Source: Rhabdornis inornatus
Taxonomy: Eukaryota; Chordata; Aves; Passeriformes; Rhabdornithidae
Assembly: GCA_013397075.1 (NCBI GenBank)
Contig: VWZS01002669.1
Coordinates: forward strand, 4,002,217-4,066,216
Direction of reading: 5' to 3'
DNA: 64,000 nt
Part shown: positions 33,670 through 46,420 of the stretch, piece after piece
Layout of the letters: every line of letters starts with the position of its first letter
Position numbering within the stretch: position 1 is the first letter of the stretch
Notes under the pieces: generated by a model
Told to the model about the DNA's origin: nothing
What the model saw: the letters and a program-made list of their open reading frames with translations, nothing else
Databases searched by the model: none
Position numbers and translations under genes: made by a program

Positions 33670-36600
33670 GTAAGTATGAAAATCCTTCTCCTAAATTTGG
33701 GCTGAATTACCAGTGGGTAATTCTGGGAAGCTGTGCAGCATCAGAGAGAGTTGGATTACGTCCCTAGTTTAGTCTGATGTTCCATGGATACAGTTCCCCT
33801 AATTAATTTTTGTGTGCTTCTAATTTCCTTAACTTTTGAAACCTGATTTCAGATTTAAACTGCCTGATTTCAGGTTTAACAGAGAGGATATGTCTCAAAA
33901 ATTATTACCCCTTTCAAATCAACTAAGTTTAACGGATGTGAGACCTTGTCGGCTCTGCAGAATTAAAGCTTGTAAATTGACTTTTGGTGGGGGAAAGAAA
34001 ATGGCAGGTACAGATTAAGGGTGGTCAGTTTTTCTTTTCTGAAATTTTTACTGGTTTGAAGTAATCTGACATTGTCAACACTTTTAACAGGAGAAGCTCA
34101 ATCAACTCGATAACCGATGTATCTCAGTTCTGGCAACTACTTTAGCTGGGATGGATAAAGACAAGAATGTGAGCGCTCTTCAAGCTGGATTACAGTGAGA
34201 AAAATATATATGTTTCACATGCTTTTCATATCTAAATGTTGTTTGAATGCATGTCTGTTAGAAATCATCAGGGGTATGTCTGCACATAAAATACATTCTG
34301 TGGTTTTAGGATTTAAGTAATCATATGAGATAAGAGCTGTGTTAGACAGTGAATTTTGGCACTGTCTTTGCAGTTTCAAGGAGGAGGGCTTCCAGCGGTA
34401 AAGGGTGCTAGACTGGTCCGCAGGGGGTCTGTGTTCTGACTGCAGCTCCACCAGTGTCGTTTTTTTGTGACATTGATCGAGTCCCCATAGTTATCCCTTC
34501 TTTTTCTGTATGCAGACAGGAGGTAATGAGACTATATTACTTAGGGACCTGTCTGGTTTTTCTTGAAGAAAAACATTGTTTAACAGCCTGGGAATATTTT
34601 CTTACAGTTTAGTAAGTGGAAATTCAGATGAAGACTAGTTGTGTCCAGCAAGTCCCTCTGTGTAGTGATTTATCAGAATAACTTCTTTGGCTTTTTTTCT
34701 GGGCCCATGCAATTTAAGCGTGCAAGCAATCTGCTCACTCCTATGAGACTGATTTTACTGAGGCTATCACGAAACTTGCCATGGATTAGTACTTTTGACC
34801 CTGTACCATGTTCTGCTTTGAGAAAGTGGATGTGATACCCAAAAAACAGGTTCTCCTGGAAGTGCAGGCACACAGTTCTTAAAAGTTGGTGGAAAGCAGG
34901 AGTCCCATCTACAGTTGATATTTGGAGCTCTGGCCCGTTTGCAGGAATGAATTTCAGACCAGTGCACTGCCTTAGAAGGTGACACTTCATATTTTCGTAG
35001 GTATGTTTACCTGTGCAGGTATATTTAAGGGTGGTTCAGACATAACAATTACAATACCACCCACTGAGCCAGAAACGGATGTGCTGGAGTACACCTTCAT
35101 CTTGTGTGTATGATCTCCATGTTATCTCCTTCTGTTCAGCCCACAGCACTGTTTGTTTGGTTTTATTCCTCACTTGCATCCAGTTGTTGTCCGTGTCTGT
35201 TACAGAACTTGCCTGCACATCGATGATTTAAAGATAAAAATGTGCAATTTTCTTTTTCTGCAGAAGGGTGTTAATTCCTTGAGGCTTAAGAGCATTCATA
35301 TTTGCACATGTGCAGTTTGGTCGGGTGCCCCTGCTGTTAAGTATATCAGCAACAACATTCATCTACCAGGATTAACATCAAGAAAGCATTTATAATTGTT
35401 TCCATGTGTAAAATATCTGTGTTGCAGCTATGTCAAGTAGAGTTATGTCAGCATTTCAAAGAAAAGGAAGATGGAAGAGGAGCAGGGAATTACAGCTTTA
35501 ACTTGGGGGGCACATCAGTGAAGAAGAATGGGGGTACTCACCCATTTCTGCTGAAATGAGGAGAGCTCTTATGTGTGTTTCTCCATCAGGTTACTAGTGG
35601 AGCAGCGCATTTCAAGTATCAGAGACATCTTTATTCTGCAAAACCTGATGAGATGCCTGGGAAAAGATGCTCCAGTTTTTCTGAAAAAGAAATTAGAGGT
35701 AAAGTTAGTTGGAGGCTCTCATTTTTACTCCTACAAAGCCTGTGCTCTTGCATCGGTTATAAAATGTGTATGGTTCTTTGCAGACACTGAAAGAGAAAAT
35801 GTAATAGAAAGGTAACTATTTGCTATATGCATCATAGTCCAGCTATATCTGTAGGAAGAACTTATATTTAGAGGCTGGTAACAAAAGGAATTGAGGCAAT
35901 AAAACAGCAATGCCCTCACCTCTTTGGATTGGCCACGTGGTGTTTCATAGAAGTGCTTTCAGGCACTGATTCCCTTGCCCAGCCTGAGACTGAAGATGAG
36001 GTGACAGAAAACTGGTCTGTGATGGGCCTGTGTCCAGTAACTGTACAGGGCAGGAGGACTGGTGGGAGTGAGATGCCAGAACTCCGCAAGCTCATGATCT
36101 CGTTTTCCTGTGTATATGATGGGTCCCCTGGGAAATACAATGGCTGGGAGCAGGCTGTAGGTGTTAATGGCAGGGTGTACTGGGTTTTGTCCCCTGATTT
36201 AAAAACCCTCTTGGAAACCTTCTTTCAAACAGGGCCTGCTAGTGTTTTCATCATACAACTGAAAGGCTCTGACATTAGAGGTTTTAATAGCATTCATGAA
36301 ACCTCATAAAACAGGGGAAAATAGGATTTGCACTTGTTAACTAAAGAGAGCACCTAATTTTGTGAGCCCACAGGGTGCTATTTTTTTACAGGGCAATTTC
36401 TTATTATAGTTGCATTTTGTATTTAACCTCTGATACGTATACAGTAAAAATACTGTATTTTAACAGCCAATGTAAGTTTGTAGTTTCATTTTTACTGCCA
36501 TTTATATCAATCTAATGATGACTTTGATAAATTAAATCTCCCTTCTGGCTTCAGAGCTGACCTTCTCTGCCTCAGTCCATGTACAGGCCACTCACATACT

Positions 36601-39600
36601 GTTGAATCGCTTTGGAGGCTTACGGCTTTCATGCACGTGCAAAACCATAATTGGACTACTATGAACTTTTAAGTTAACTGTGTATGTTTTATTTCTGCTG
36701 CTTTCTTAAGAGTTGGTAGAAGATGTGTATTCACAGTATTTGGAAGTGACCTTTACTGAGACTTTTTTCTTTTAAAATAACCATATAAAGGCAAATTGCT
36801 GGAAACTTGTGTAGTAACACATTTCTAGAGCACTTGACCTGCTATAATTGTGTATTAAGAAATTGACAGTAGTTATTATATGCTTTTACTGTTTTTTGCT
36901 TCTTTTTCTTTCCTGTAAATCTGAACTAAGGACTTTGGGAAAGTTTTGGTGATAATGTCTTCACCAGAAAGCAATGATAATATACCTGAAGAATGAAGGA
37001 TTTAATAAACTCTGGTTCACTTTAGATGGCAGTTGTGAGAGAAATAGACGGTTTGACTTTTCCGAATGCTCTGCGTATGTTTTTGGCTCTTGCTGCGATG
37101 AATTATTGTTCCCTTCCAATCCTGAATCCCTGCAGTAAAAAGATCCAGGGTAAGAAAAAAAAATGTTAATTACATTTCCCTTCCTTATACCAAATTCTTC
37201 CTAATTATTGTCTCATCTCCCTTTTCTGATTTCCTTTAAAATTCAGGAAACATCTTTGTTTTACAGGATATTATAGTTATGTGGAGCCATTTGACAAACA
37301 GCAGGACAGAAAATTACCGATCAATAATAAAAGCAAATAGCTCTTGTCATCTCTGCCCTTCTTAACATTTATCTTAATTACATGTTTTTCTTTACATTTT
37401 TCTGTACACAGGATTTAAGAAAAAGAATTTAATTTTAGCAAGGAAAAGAGATTTCAAATAAAATTTTATAACAAATCTGAATTGGAAATCAACAACTTAC
37501 AGGATGGATTGGTGACTTAGTGTGATTAGTTGGTAAACTAAGGGGAAAATAGCATTTCCTTGATTACTGGATTTAATTATTGAGTATTGCTTAATAAATA
37601 ATTAACCTCATGCTGTAGCCCATAAAAGTAGTAAATGAAAGCTAATGCTTTCACCTCTCTCTATACCTTTCCAATACATTGCTTAAGTATATGTGGTCAG
37701 TATGTGTTGATTCATGCCTAAAATACATAAGAATTTGTGTCTCAAAAAGCATTAAGATAGCAAAATAGCATTCTTAATAGAAATGACTGAGAAGCATTGA
37801 GGCTGCTTGTACAGTCTTTATTTGTTCTGGTCATTCATATATATTAGGACACAATGTTTAATTGCACATCCTGACTTCTCCCATAGGACTTCTACCACAT
37901 CCAGCACACAGGCCTGGTGGGATACCCAGAGGGAGCAGTGACTTTCTTCAGCATTTTTTTAGTGCATGCTGAAAATCAAAACTCCCAGAACAGAAGACAT
38001 CCTGGGAACACAATCTTCTTACTTATTTTGTTAATTTGTCCCCTTTTGCTGATAATTGTAGCTTGATTCTGGCTCAGTTTGGTTTCTTCTGTCTCTCAGT
38101 TTCTTAATGTGTTTTAGCTCAGTTGAGCTTTGCCTAGCTAGTCAGAGTTTTTCACAGTTTCTTATAATATTTTTCCCTCCTCCATCCCTTGACCAAACTG
38201 TCCCCACAATGTCTCAATGTCTCCAACCTACAGCTCCCATTGCTTTTTATCATTTGTCTTTCTTTGATCTTCTGTTACAGAAAATGTCCATGATATTCCA
38301 TTTCGGCAGTTAATTCTCATTCTGGAAGCTTGTTACACTCTCCAGTATCGTAATGTAAAACTGTTTTCGGCATTAGCAGACTATGTTAATTCTACTGCCT
38401 ACCTCTGGGACAAGAGACAGGTAAATTTTTGAGACCAAATAATTTACAGTGATACTAATAGAGTATTTGTTGCTTCCATCTTAACTTTCTTCATGTTTGT
38501 GCTTGATCTTTGGAGAACAAATGTTTATGAATACCAGTCTGATGAAACTGATAGTTACATTTTTAAAATGCTGTTCTATTTATTGATAAGTAAAGAAACG
38601 AAAGTTTTGAAAAATTTGCTTTCATTAAAAATGTATTCCGTGAAATCAACAGGTAGGATCAACTTCGCTAGTTTTCTTGACTTCTAAAACTGTCTTTTGT
38701 TTTAGATTATCCTTTTTCTCTCCGCCTGTGAGACACTTGCATTTCAGCCTACTGAGTTGCTGGATATTTTTGCTGAGAAGGTGACAGAAGACCCTGATTT
38801 CCTTAACTTGAAAAACCTTTTGATTGTTCTTCGAGTGTATTCACGACTCAACCATGTTCCCCAAGTCCAAAAGCATCTGTAGGTTTTCATTTAGAGTGCC
38901 TGATAATATGTTACATAGTCATTACAGAGTAATGTGTGGCAACTAGTATTTAATTTTATTTGTGAAAGAGCTCATAATCCCGTTTCATTCATCTGTAAGG
39001 TAAATTGCTGTGTCTTTTCATATTTTTTCTAAATACGATTTTTTTCTCTAGCTAAAAGACTAATGAGATTCTAGACTGACCAGGCTATTAAATCTGTTGA
39101 TAGGTAGCTGTATCCTCAAAGTAAGGATCAAACACTAATGTTAAATAACACAAAATACAATTGTACAAGATAATAAAGATTTCTAAGTTGTATTTTTGCT
39201 TGAAATATGTATTTTGTGTAGCCTTATTTGTGTACTTAGATACTTTTCTTCTCCTTTTGGAAAAGGTTTTTTGAGACTCTTCATAGCTGCTTGAATAAGT
39301 GCCTGCCTCAGATTTCCAACACAGAACTGCTGAAGGCAGTGTATTCACTTGGCATCTTAGGATATCTTCCCCACCGTGCACTTGATGAGCTGCTGCAAAA
39401 GGACAGCAAGGATGAACTTACACTGTCAGGTCAGACCTTACTTTGTCATGTTCTTGTTTTAAACAGGATGTCTGCTTGTGTATGTAATCTGTTGTAATTG
39501 TGTTAAAAGATTAGAAATTAAGGAACGCAAGCATGATTAATATTAAATATGAAGTCCTCAGGACAAAGCTAATGTAGTGATGTGATCTGCATGATCTGGG

Positions 39601-42600
39601 TCTGCACTAGAGAATCAGGCTTATTATCTTGGGCCGCATGGTGTCAACAGTTTAACAATAGGTGTGCACTTAAACAGAGGAAGTCTTAAACTTTGCTAAC
39701 TAACTGTAGTACCTGGAGTCATGAGTAAAAGTGGGATTTGGAATGCTCTGAGTTAAAATGAGGTCCTTGGAATGGTTGGTAGAAGAATTTGGTTTCCACG
39801 TTACAATTTTGTATAGCTAGTAGAGTAGTCAAGTGGAATTTGCTATGCTAGAACAGACTATAAATGATAATAAAATGAAAAATTCAGTGGGATAATATAT
39901 TGTATGTAATATTGTTTGTATCCTTTTTCAGATGATCTTAAAGAGCAAAACACAGTGATGCTTCACTCTGTGAAAACGTGTATGGAACTTGACAGCCCTT
40001 CTTTCACAAAGCCTGCATTTGTGCTGACTGAGAATTTGTCCTCATTAGTATCTCTTAATCTCAGAAAGGCTCAAAAGGCACTGATAGAACTTCTGGGAGA
40101 TGAGAACATGTTTCGGCAAAATGTTCAGCTGCCCTACAGATATCATATTGGTATGAAGTGATATTACTGACTGTCATATTATTTTTAATATGGATTTATA
40201 ATACGCAAAATAATAAGATAGTAATAAATTTGCATAGGGTGCAGGTGATTAAAAGTTTAACACTTCGAAAATACAGTCTTTTAACAAAAGATGTCATTGA
40301 TTGGTGAATCTACTTTTAATGATGCTTCAGTTAAAGTTTTTGAGTCCATTTACAAAAGTTTTTATTATTTCTCTTGTTTACAAAAGTGCTTTGGACTTTT
40401 TTTCAGGCCTCAGCAAGCAGATGCTAATTGTACATAAATCCTATGTGGCCAGCTTTGAGAGAGTTGACATATTAGTACCAAATCCTGTTAGAAACAAAGC
40501 CAAACAGCAGCTGCCTTTTTTTCTCTTTCCTTCTCTTTTGTTCTCTTGTTTCTTCTCTGAAGTTCTGGCTAAGATTTAGGCTCTACTTTCCTTTATGAAA
40601 TGAGATATGATTTCTTTTGGTTTCTCTTACGTTTTGATATTGCCCCCCCCTTTTTTTTTTTTGCCAGCCACCCAGCTTACCGGTTTTTCTGTAGTAGTAA
40701 TAATTTTATTCCTAAATATTTCTAATGAGGAATTGGATTGTGGGAAAATCTGAGTAGGCATGACAGACTACAATCAAGAGTAGTTTCTTTAAATGATGAT
40801 TTCACTCCATAAACTTAAATCTGCAGTTTCCAGAAACAAACTAATTTTTTTCTTGAGATGGGCAAGCTATAACTTTATATTCATTGAAGGGAGGGAAGAG
40901 CTATCAATAATAATTCGATTATTAGAGAACAGCAATTAGAAACAGACCAGTGATGGTGTCTATTAACTTTTTCAGATGAGTTGTTAATTTGAAAACAGTT
41001 GGAACTATTAATGGGTTCAGATGACAACATTAATTTTAACCTCTTGCAGAGTTAAATGTTTTGTTGTTTCGTTTTCAGATTTTGAAATCAGAATGGATCC
41101 AGACAGGAAGAAAGTGCTCCCCATAGCTGCAACAGATGATCATCCTGATTCACGTGTTCAGAGGTGTCTTTTTTTGACTGCGTATTTTTTCTACCATGCT
41201 AGTTTTATTAGCATGTATCACATCCAGTTACTTCTTTGGTTCACTGATTTGAAGAAGCAAAGTAGATAACTCTGTTGTTATTTGTGCTCACTGGAATATC
41301 CAAAAGTTGCCATGACAGTGCAAAGCAACAATTCATCCAGCTTGATACCTTCTTCGAACAGAGGCTAACACTTAACATTTCAGAGAAGGAGGCAGGAAAC
41401 ATCACAGTGATGTGATACTCTTGGAATGAATGCAGATAGCAATTTTTTATAAAAGTATTTGTCCGATTAAACATTCAGTTATTCTCTCAAGTCTCAAAAA
41501 TTTGCATCTCAGTGATATGTTATGGCAGTTAATTCTGCTACTGAAATATAGTTTGAATAAGAAGGATCATCATATCCACATTTTAGGTGATTAATTTAAT
41601 CTTGTGTAGAAGACTGACCTCTCAGTTACTGAAGCAGGACATATATCATTTAAGTAATGCTTAAGCAGAATTGGGTAATACTTAACATTTATGTGCTGGA
41701 TCACTGCACAGCAATGTATTTTGTACAGTTTGCTTTTTGATGAAAGGAGAGCTAGTGAATTGTGTAAGAGAAATCAGTGTTCCAAGACATTTAGCTTTCC
41801 TCAACCTTCCAAATAGGTTATTATGGAAGTGACTGATTCTGAATATCATTAGCAAAGGATCAAAATAAATGCAGAATCTCTCAGATTAATGGAGAACGTT
41901 GAATGATCTATTTCCTTCTCATTGTGGGAGAAGTGGAGATCTAAGTACCTAATTCTGCTGTAGGTGTATTTGGGTAGATGCTGTGTGTGAAGCTCATGGA
42001 AGAAAAGAGTCAAAATTACTTAAACCTGAAGAAGGAAGAATGGCACGTGTATTCTGCAGCGCTAAAGAACATCATTGAATCTGTCTTATAAATGATTATT
42101 ATTTGTACAGTGAAGTCTTCCCTACTTTCCTTGGTTACAGGTTGGCTTTTCTGTTTGCGCCTGTGTCTGCCTTCTGTCTGGGTACAACACACCCCCAGGG
42201 GAAGCTGGCAATGAAGAAGCGGCATATAAATAAACTGGGCTATCATGTGATTCTGGTGAGAAGAGCCCTGTTACTGTCTCTCTTTCAGTCCTGTTAGCAG
42301 CACAGTGATGAGTGTGTTTGGTTGATCAGGCCTACAGAGCATGAAGGTTCACCAGGAATAGTGGGCTTCCTCCAGAGTGGTAACTGTGTATCATTTCTAG
42401 TTAGAAAGTAGTGGTACTGTTACTAGAGACAAAAGAGAGAGGAGCTCTAAAAGACAAGCTATTACTTACCATTATCAGTAAATAAATAGTTGAGGGAAAA
42501 AAAGACACAAATTGCTTTGTACCTGAGAAACCTATGTGTCTTTGGCTTATTTCCCTGATTTTTATAGACTCAGTGATACAAGTGAACTTATTTTTAGTGA

Positions 42601-42808
42601 ACAACTTCCTGTGGCCTTCTCATTGCTGAGCACTTAGTTTGTAGGACAAGGTAGTATGGACAATAGAAATAACGTACCCTGTCCTTTTATTTTCTTACAG
42701 ATCCAGAACAAGAAGTTTCAGGAAATGAAAAATGAAGATGCAGTTGAGTTTTTGAAAAGAAAAATTTATTCAGAAGATGCTTTCTCTTTTCCTGAAGCAA
42801 CTGTGTAG
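33010..42808 (+). CDS. FASTKD2: FASTKD2, FAST kinase domain-containing protein 2 (complete)
   Basis: FASTKD2 is a mitochondrial-matrix RNA-binding protein needed for 16S rRNA stability and mitoribosome assembly. Eleven coding exons join in frame: 33010-33669, 34091-34194, 35590-35698, 37026-37149, 38281-38420, 38706-38878, 39266-39429, 39932-40150, 41079-41163, 42141-42255 and 42701-42808. They give 666 residues; human has 710. The N-terminus (MNNKINYLLNTVRCVHRYSS) is basic and lacks acidic residues, as in a mitochondrial presequence. The FAST_1 and FAST_2 regions fall at about residues 380-550. The RAP domain, at about 593-650, includes FCLGTTHPQGKLAMKKRHIN. The start matches the MNNK of the mammalian protein and has A at -3. 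Exon 1 is untranslated and in the CpG island. An AATAAA 13 bases after the stop implies a very short 3' UTR. Confidence 0.97.
34091..34194 (+). CDS. FASTKD2: FASTKD2 coding exon 2
   Basis: It begins EKLNQLDNRCISVLATTLAG and ends LQAGLQ. The acceptor is TTTTAACAG and the donor GTGAGA. It ends in phase 2. Confidence 0.95.
35590..35698 (+). CDS. FASTKD2: FASTKD2 coding exon 3
   Basis: It begins LLVEQRISSIRDIFILQNLM and ends in the conserved CLGKDAPVFLKKKLE. The acceptor is CTCCATCAG and the donor GTAAAG. Confidence 0.96.
37026..37149 (+). CDS. FASTKD2: FASTKD2 coding exon 4
   Basis: It reads MAVVREIDGLTFPNALRMFL then ALAAMNYCSLPIL. It matches the LAAMN block of the mammalian protein. The acceptor is CACTTTAG and the donor GTAAGA. 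Confidence 0.95.
38281..38420 (+). CDS. FASTKD2: FASTKD2 coding exon 5
   Basis: It encodes LILILEACYTLQYRNVKLFS then ALADYVN and LWDKRQ. The acceptor is CTGTTACAG and the donor GTAAAT. It ends in phase 0. Confidence 0.95.
38706..38878 (+). CDS. FASTKD2: FASTKD2 coding exon 6, FAST_1 region
   Basis: It encodes IILFLSACETLAFQPTELLD then VTEDPDFLNLKNLLIVLRVY and SRLNHV, the FAST_1 signature region. The acceptor is TTTTAG and the donor GTAGGT. It ends in phase 2. Confidence 0.96.
39266..39429 (+). CDS. FASTKD2: FASTKD2 coding exon 7
   Basis: It encodes TELLKAVYSLGILGYLPHRA then LDELLQKDSKDEL, FAST_2-type helices. The acceptor GGAAAAG is purine-rich next to the junction, but a good pyrimidine tract lies just before it. 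The donor is GTCAGA. Confidence 0.93.
39932..40150 (+). CDS. FASTKD2: FASTKD2 coding exon 8, FAST_2 region
   Basis: It encodes VKTCMELDSPSF, then LIELLGDENMFRQNVQLPYR and YHI. The NVQLPYRYHI end matches the mammalian VHLPHNYHI block. The acceptor is CTTTTTCAG and the donor GTATGA. Confidence 0.95.
40643..40662 (+). repeat. C8-T12 homopolymer junction in FASTKD2 intron
   Basis: A run of eight C is followed by twelve T in the intron after coding exon 8. It is simple sequence of no evident function and prone to sequencing error. Confidence 0.85.
41079..41163 (+). CDS. FASTKD2: FASTKD2 coding exon 9
   Basis: It encodes DFEIRMDPDRKKVLPIAATD and ends SRVQ, leading into the RAP domain. The acceptor is GTTTTCAG and the donor GTGTCT. 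It ends in phase 2. Confidence 0.95.
42141..42255 (+). CDS. FASTKD2: FASTKD2 coding exon 10, RAP domain
   Basis: It encodes most of the RAP RNA-binding domain, including FCLGTTHPQGKLAMKKRHIN and KLGYHVIL. The acceptor is TTGGTTACAG and the donor GTGAGA. Confidence 0.97.
42701..42808 (+). CDS. FASTKD2: FASTKD2 coding exon 11, with stop
   Basis: It reads IQNKKFQEMKNEDAVEFLKR and onward to FPEATV and TAG. It completes the RAP domain (FLKRKIYS). The acceptor is TTCTTACAG. Confidence 0.97.
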   Translation: MQNKKFQEMKNEDAVEFLKRKIYSEDAFSFPEATV

Positions 42809-42820
42809 CATAATAATTAA

Positions 42821-42826
42821 AATAAA
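42821..42826 (+). terminator. FASTKD2 polyadenylation signal
   Basis: A canonical AATAAA lies 13 bases after the stop codon. It is followed by a GT-rich stretch (42831-42858) suited to cleavage and polyadenylation. The predicted 3' UTR is only about 30-45 bases. Confidence 0.8.
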
Positions 42827-42829
42827 CTA

Positions 42830-45796
42830 TGAGTTTTGGGTCTCCAGTTTCTCTTGTGTAATTACTGTAAGATTTTTAACAGAAGAGAGAAATAGTTTTA
42901 TACACAACTGCCTGCTCCACCATATTACTGAGTAAGAAAAGTTTGTAAATGAACAGTGCCTGCTGATAGTGGGGGCTTTCTTTTTGTGAAGTGGGAGCAG
43001 ATTTTCTTTAGTGGCAGGAAATAATTGATCCAAAAAGCACTCTGACATCTATTGCCGTTACAAATGTCTTAATTTTATCTGTATTTTGCTTCCCCTGCTG
43101 CGTGCCCTTAGTCAAATTTCTCTCTTCTCTTGAGCTGGGCCAGGGAAAAGATATAACTGTTTCAAGTGCTGTTGGAACCTGGCCTACAACTAGGCACTAG
43201 AAGGATTTCCTCTCAACTATATAGTTCTTTATGCAGAACTACATAAGGTAAATCAGTAAATAACTAAGCCTAAGTGGTATATTGAAAGATCCAGCCATGT
43301 GGAAACTTTCTGAAAAAATCAATCTTGCTCAGTTTTCAGAAGTTTAGGCCAGTAATGGTCCTGTTTACTGTGTGCTTTTTCTTTTGAACCCTTTGCTTCA
43401 CTGCTACCGTAATAGATATTGATGCTTCTCACTGCAAGAACACAGATCTGCTGTGTCCATATAAGCTCCACAGCTTATAAAAGCTATTAGTAGCTACAAA
43501 GCTGTTCCAAGAGGTGTTGCACTTCTCAGATTTGTTCATTACACCCTGTGATGTGTCTCCACTGACCTGTTACGAGTGGTGCAATTGATTATGTCGGCAG
43601 AGCTCTAGAACTGCAAAGCAGCTTTAGACCTTTGATAGGAAGGAGCAGAGAGCACTGATACATCTTTTCTGTTCTTGGTAACATGTAGCTGACCAAACTC
43701 ATTTTGTTATTCTGGAGTTGCTGAAGTTGCTAACAGCTTCTTGTTTCTGAGGTGTAAGCAGATCTTCACTCACAATTTTCCTGTAGCACAGCCACAGGCC
43801 CATGAGGGGAAGCAGGGAAACAGCAATACTTTCTACAGTGACTGTGTGCTGCCTAACCGTGGTGCACTTGCTTCACTTGCTAAGCTACAGGCACGGTGTT
43901 CTTTGTCTTTCTGCAGTAGCGTGGACACATGGTTAAGGTACTACAATGATATAAAAAAGGTGTTAGAGTAATGAGATAATGTGGAAAGAAACAATATGCT
44001 TAGAAAAATTCACTGCCCAAATTTTTGTGGAACATGTAGACAGAATATAGTGCATATTTATGAAGGGAGCAGTGCAACCAAAGCAGCATGGTCACCTCTC
44101 TCTGGCATAAAAAGCAGAGAGCTGTTCAGCATTTCAGTCTCTGAAATGCAGCACATGCAGAAAAACAGATTTGAGGCAATTATAAAACTTAACAGCCAGA
44201 GCAGAGATCATTTGCTTCACTTGATGAGAAGTTTGTTATGCTCCCTTTTTGGATCTTCTTCTTTAAGGAAGCACTGTCTGTGAAGCAGGCTAGCCCATTC
44301 TGAGCTGGACTCATGGTCCAAGCCTGCATGGTCCCAGGATGTCTGAAATATCCTTTGCTGGGGGGCCAGGTAGCACACAGAGCTGTGTTTGAAAAAGTAC
44401 TCGGTGCCGTTCAAGCTGGAAACTAACACTGCCCTGCTAGTCGTGGCTCTTGCCTGGGCTGGGGACCTGCTTCCTCCAGCTGTTTTGAGCTTTTCAGTCA
44501 GGTCCTCCGTCGCAGGTATGTAAATTCAGGGACAGCACAGGCAGGGGTGCCAGCAGCCTGGACAGAACTAACCACCAGTGGGCACAAAATGGCACAGCAT
44601 GCTATTAAATTAGCTAATCACTATATTTTCTTTCTTAAACACCCTGTGAGTAGGTAGAAACTTTTATGCAAGTAGTGTAGTAGTCTGCCATAAGGATCAC
44701 TTTGCTTACTAAAGTTTCTTGCTCTATGCTCTCTCCATAATTTATGTCATCTACACTGATTCAGAGTTTCAAGCAGTATGTAGCTGCTGCCAGAAACTTC
44801 AGAGCTGTGGTTTTCTTGAATCTTTACATATGCTCAAAAACTAGTCTGCTGACAATAAATCCAGGTTTTTAAGGTATCCAATTCATGTAGTAAGGAAGAT
44901 CTACTCCCCCGTTCTGTGCATTGCAATCTATATTTAGAATACCATTCTCCTCTCCTGAATCAGTATTAAAATTAGTGGGAGACTCACAATGAAGATCAAC
45001 AATAATTATTTTGTGTCTGCAATTATGGAGTTTGTCACTGCATGGAGTGCTTGGTGTGAAAGGTGCAAAATCCCCTTTTTAAGCCAAACAGGTACAAAAT
45101 GGATGATTTTAGCTGACCTGCCAGTGAGCCTAACTAGAGATGTAAGCTCCATCTCTTCCTATCATTTTCACAGTCTTCCTGCAGATTCAGGAACATGTGT
45201 TTCTAACCTTTATTCACACTTGAACACTTTGTAAGTGCAGTGGCTGGAAATTGTATCTCAATGAGGAGTGAGAAACAAGAAAGCGGGATATGACTTTATT
45301 TCATATAGTCCATGGATGTATCTTATGAATGGATGGAACCCAGACATTTGCTGTGGTGTTTGACTGACTAAAGGTATTTCAAGGGTGTATTGAATCTGTA
45401 GCAAGCCAAGGTTCCCAACTCCATGTGAAATGAAAATAGGTGATCCATTAAGTAAACTAAATTGCTGAGGCAGGGGAGGATTTTCAATGAATTGAAGCCT
45501 TATTAAAGAAAGTATAGGGCTTAGAGTAATTATATATCTATGACTTAAAGACAGGGGACTCAGCTGCACTAAGCAACCAGCTATTTGACCAGACTCTCAT
45601 AAGAAGGCACTATATTTTATTCCTGGGCCACAAATAAATCAGAAAAGCAGAAGCAAATCTTTCCTTCATTCTGAGCTGTGAAACACTGGACTTCAGTATT
45701 TGTCCTGCCAATCTCAAAGAAACGGATACTGCCTTTTATGATTCCTGGTTTTTACATGCTGCTTGCTGTTAGACATTATTTCATTCATTGATCTTG
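42830..45796. other. FASTKD2 downstream region, nothing recognised
   Basis: This is ordinary AT-rich intergenic sequence. It contains no open frame longer than about 100 codons with a recognisable product and no repeat family I could name. Confidence 0.6.
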
Positions 45797-46415
45797 TGTA
45801 CTGGTTTAGGGCAAATTTGGGGGAAGACCTCCGGAAGGAGCCCCCAGAGAGCAAACCCCCCACGACTCCTCCCCCCACCACCGGGTTCGGGAAGAATTTC
45901 CTTGGAGAGAAGTGGAAAAAAAACCTGTTTATTTAACAAGGAAAACACTCCCCAGCACACACAAAAAGAAAACTGAACAACACCAGATGAAAAAAAAACA
46001 AAACTCCTTCACCGCTCTGAAAGGATGACAAATTCAGAAAGTCTCTCCTGCGAGTGGTCGCCCAGTTGTTGGTCTCCGGCGCTGGGGATGACTGCTGCTG
46101 ATCACAAAATGCAGACTCCCGGTGTTTCTTGGTGTTTCCCAGGTCCCCGTCCGGAACAGGTTCAGATGGTATGATTGTATTTAGGCAAAAGCAAAAAGTA
46201 GAAGCAAGCAAAGCAAGCAAGCAAGCAAAGCAAGCAAGCAAGCAAGGCCAGCGAGCCTTTTCCTAAACACAGACCGTGGGGGCAGTGAGCCGGCCGATAA
46301 CAAGACAAAACAAACCCTCACCCTCAGAGCCAGTCCCGAAAGCACAGAACACAACACGAAGCACAAACCGAACACACGATTGGGGATACAAGCACCACAA
46401 CGTCACCCCAGGACA
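45797..46415 (-). mobile_element. Solo LTR of an endogenous retrovirus, intergenic
   Basis: A 619 bp element is bounded by near-inverted ends (TGTACTGG at the left, CCAGGACA at the right) and a 5 bp target duplication TCTTG at 45792-45796 and 46416-46420. Read on the minus strand it runs TGTCCTGG to CCAGTACA and carries AATAAA in TTAAATAAACAGG near its 3' end, so it lies in minus orientation. A GCAA/GCTT simple repeat fills 46202-46246. No internal retroviral genes remain. Confidence 0.85.
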
Positions 46416-46420
46416 TCTTG

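Noticed and set aside
35929..36309. 126-codon plus-strand open frame in a FASTKD2 intron
   Set aside because: It has no recognisable domain or convincing start, and there is no splice support for joining it to FASTKD2, whose exons already join in frame without it.
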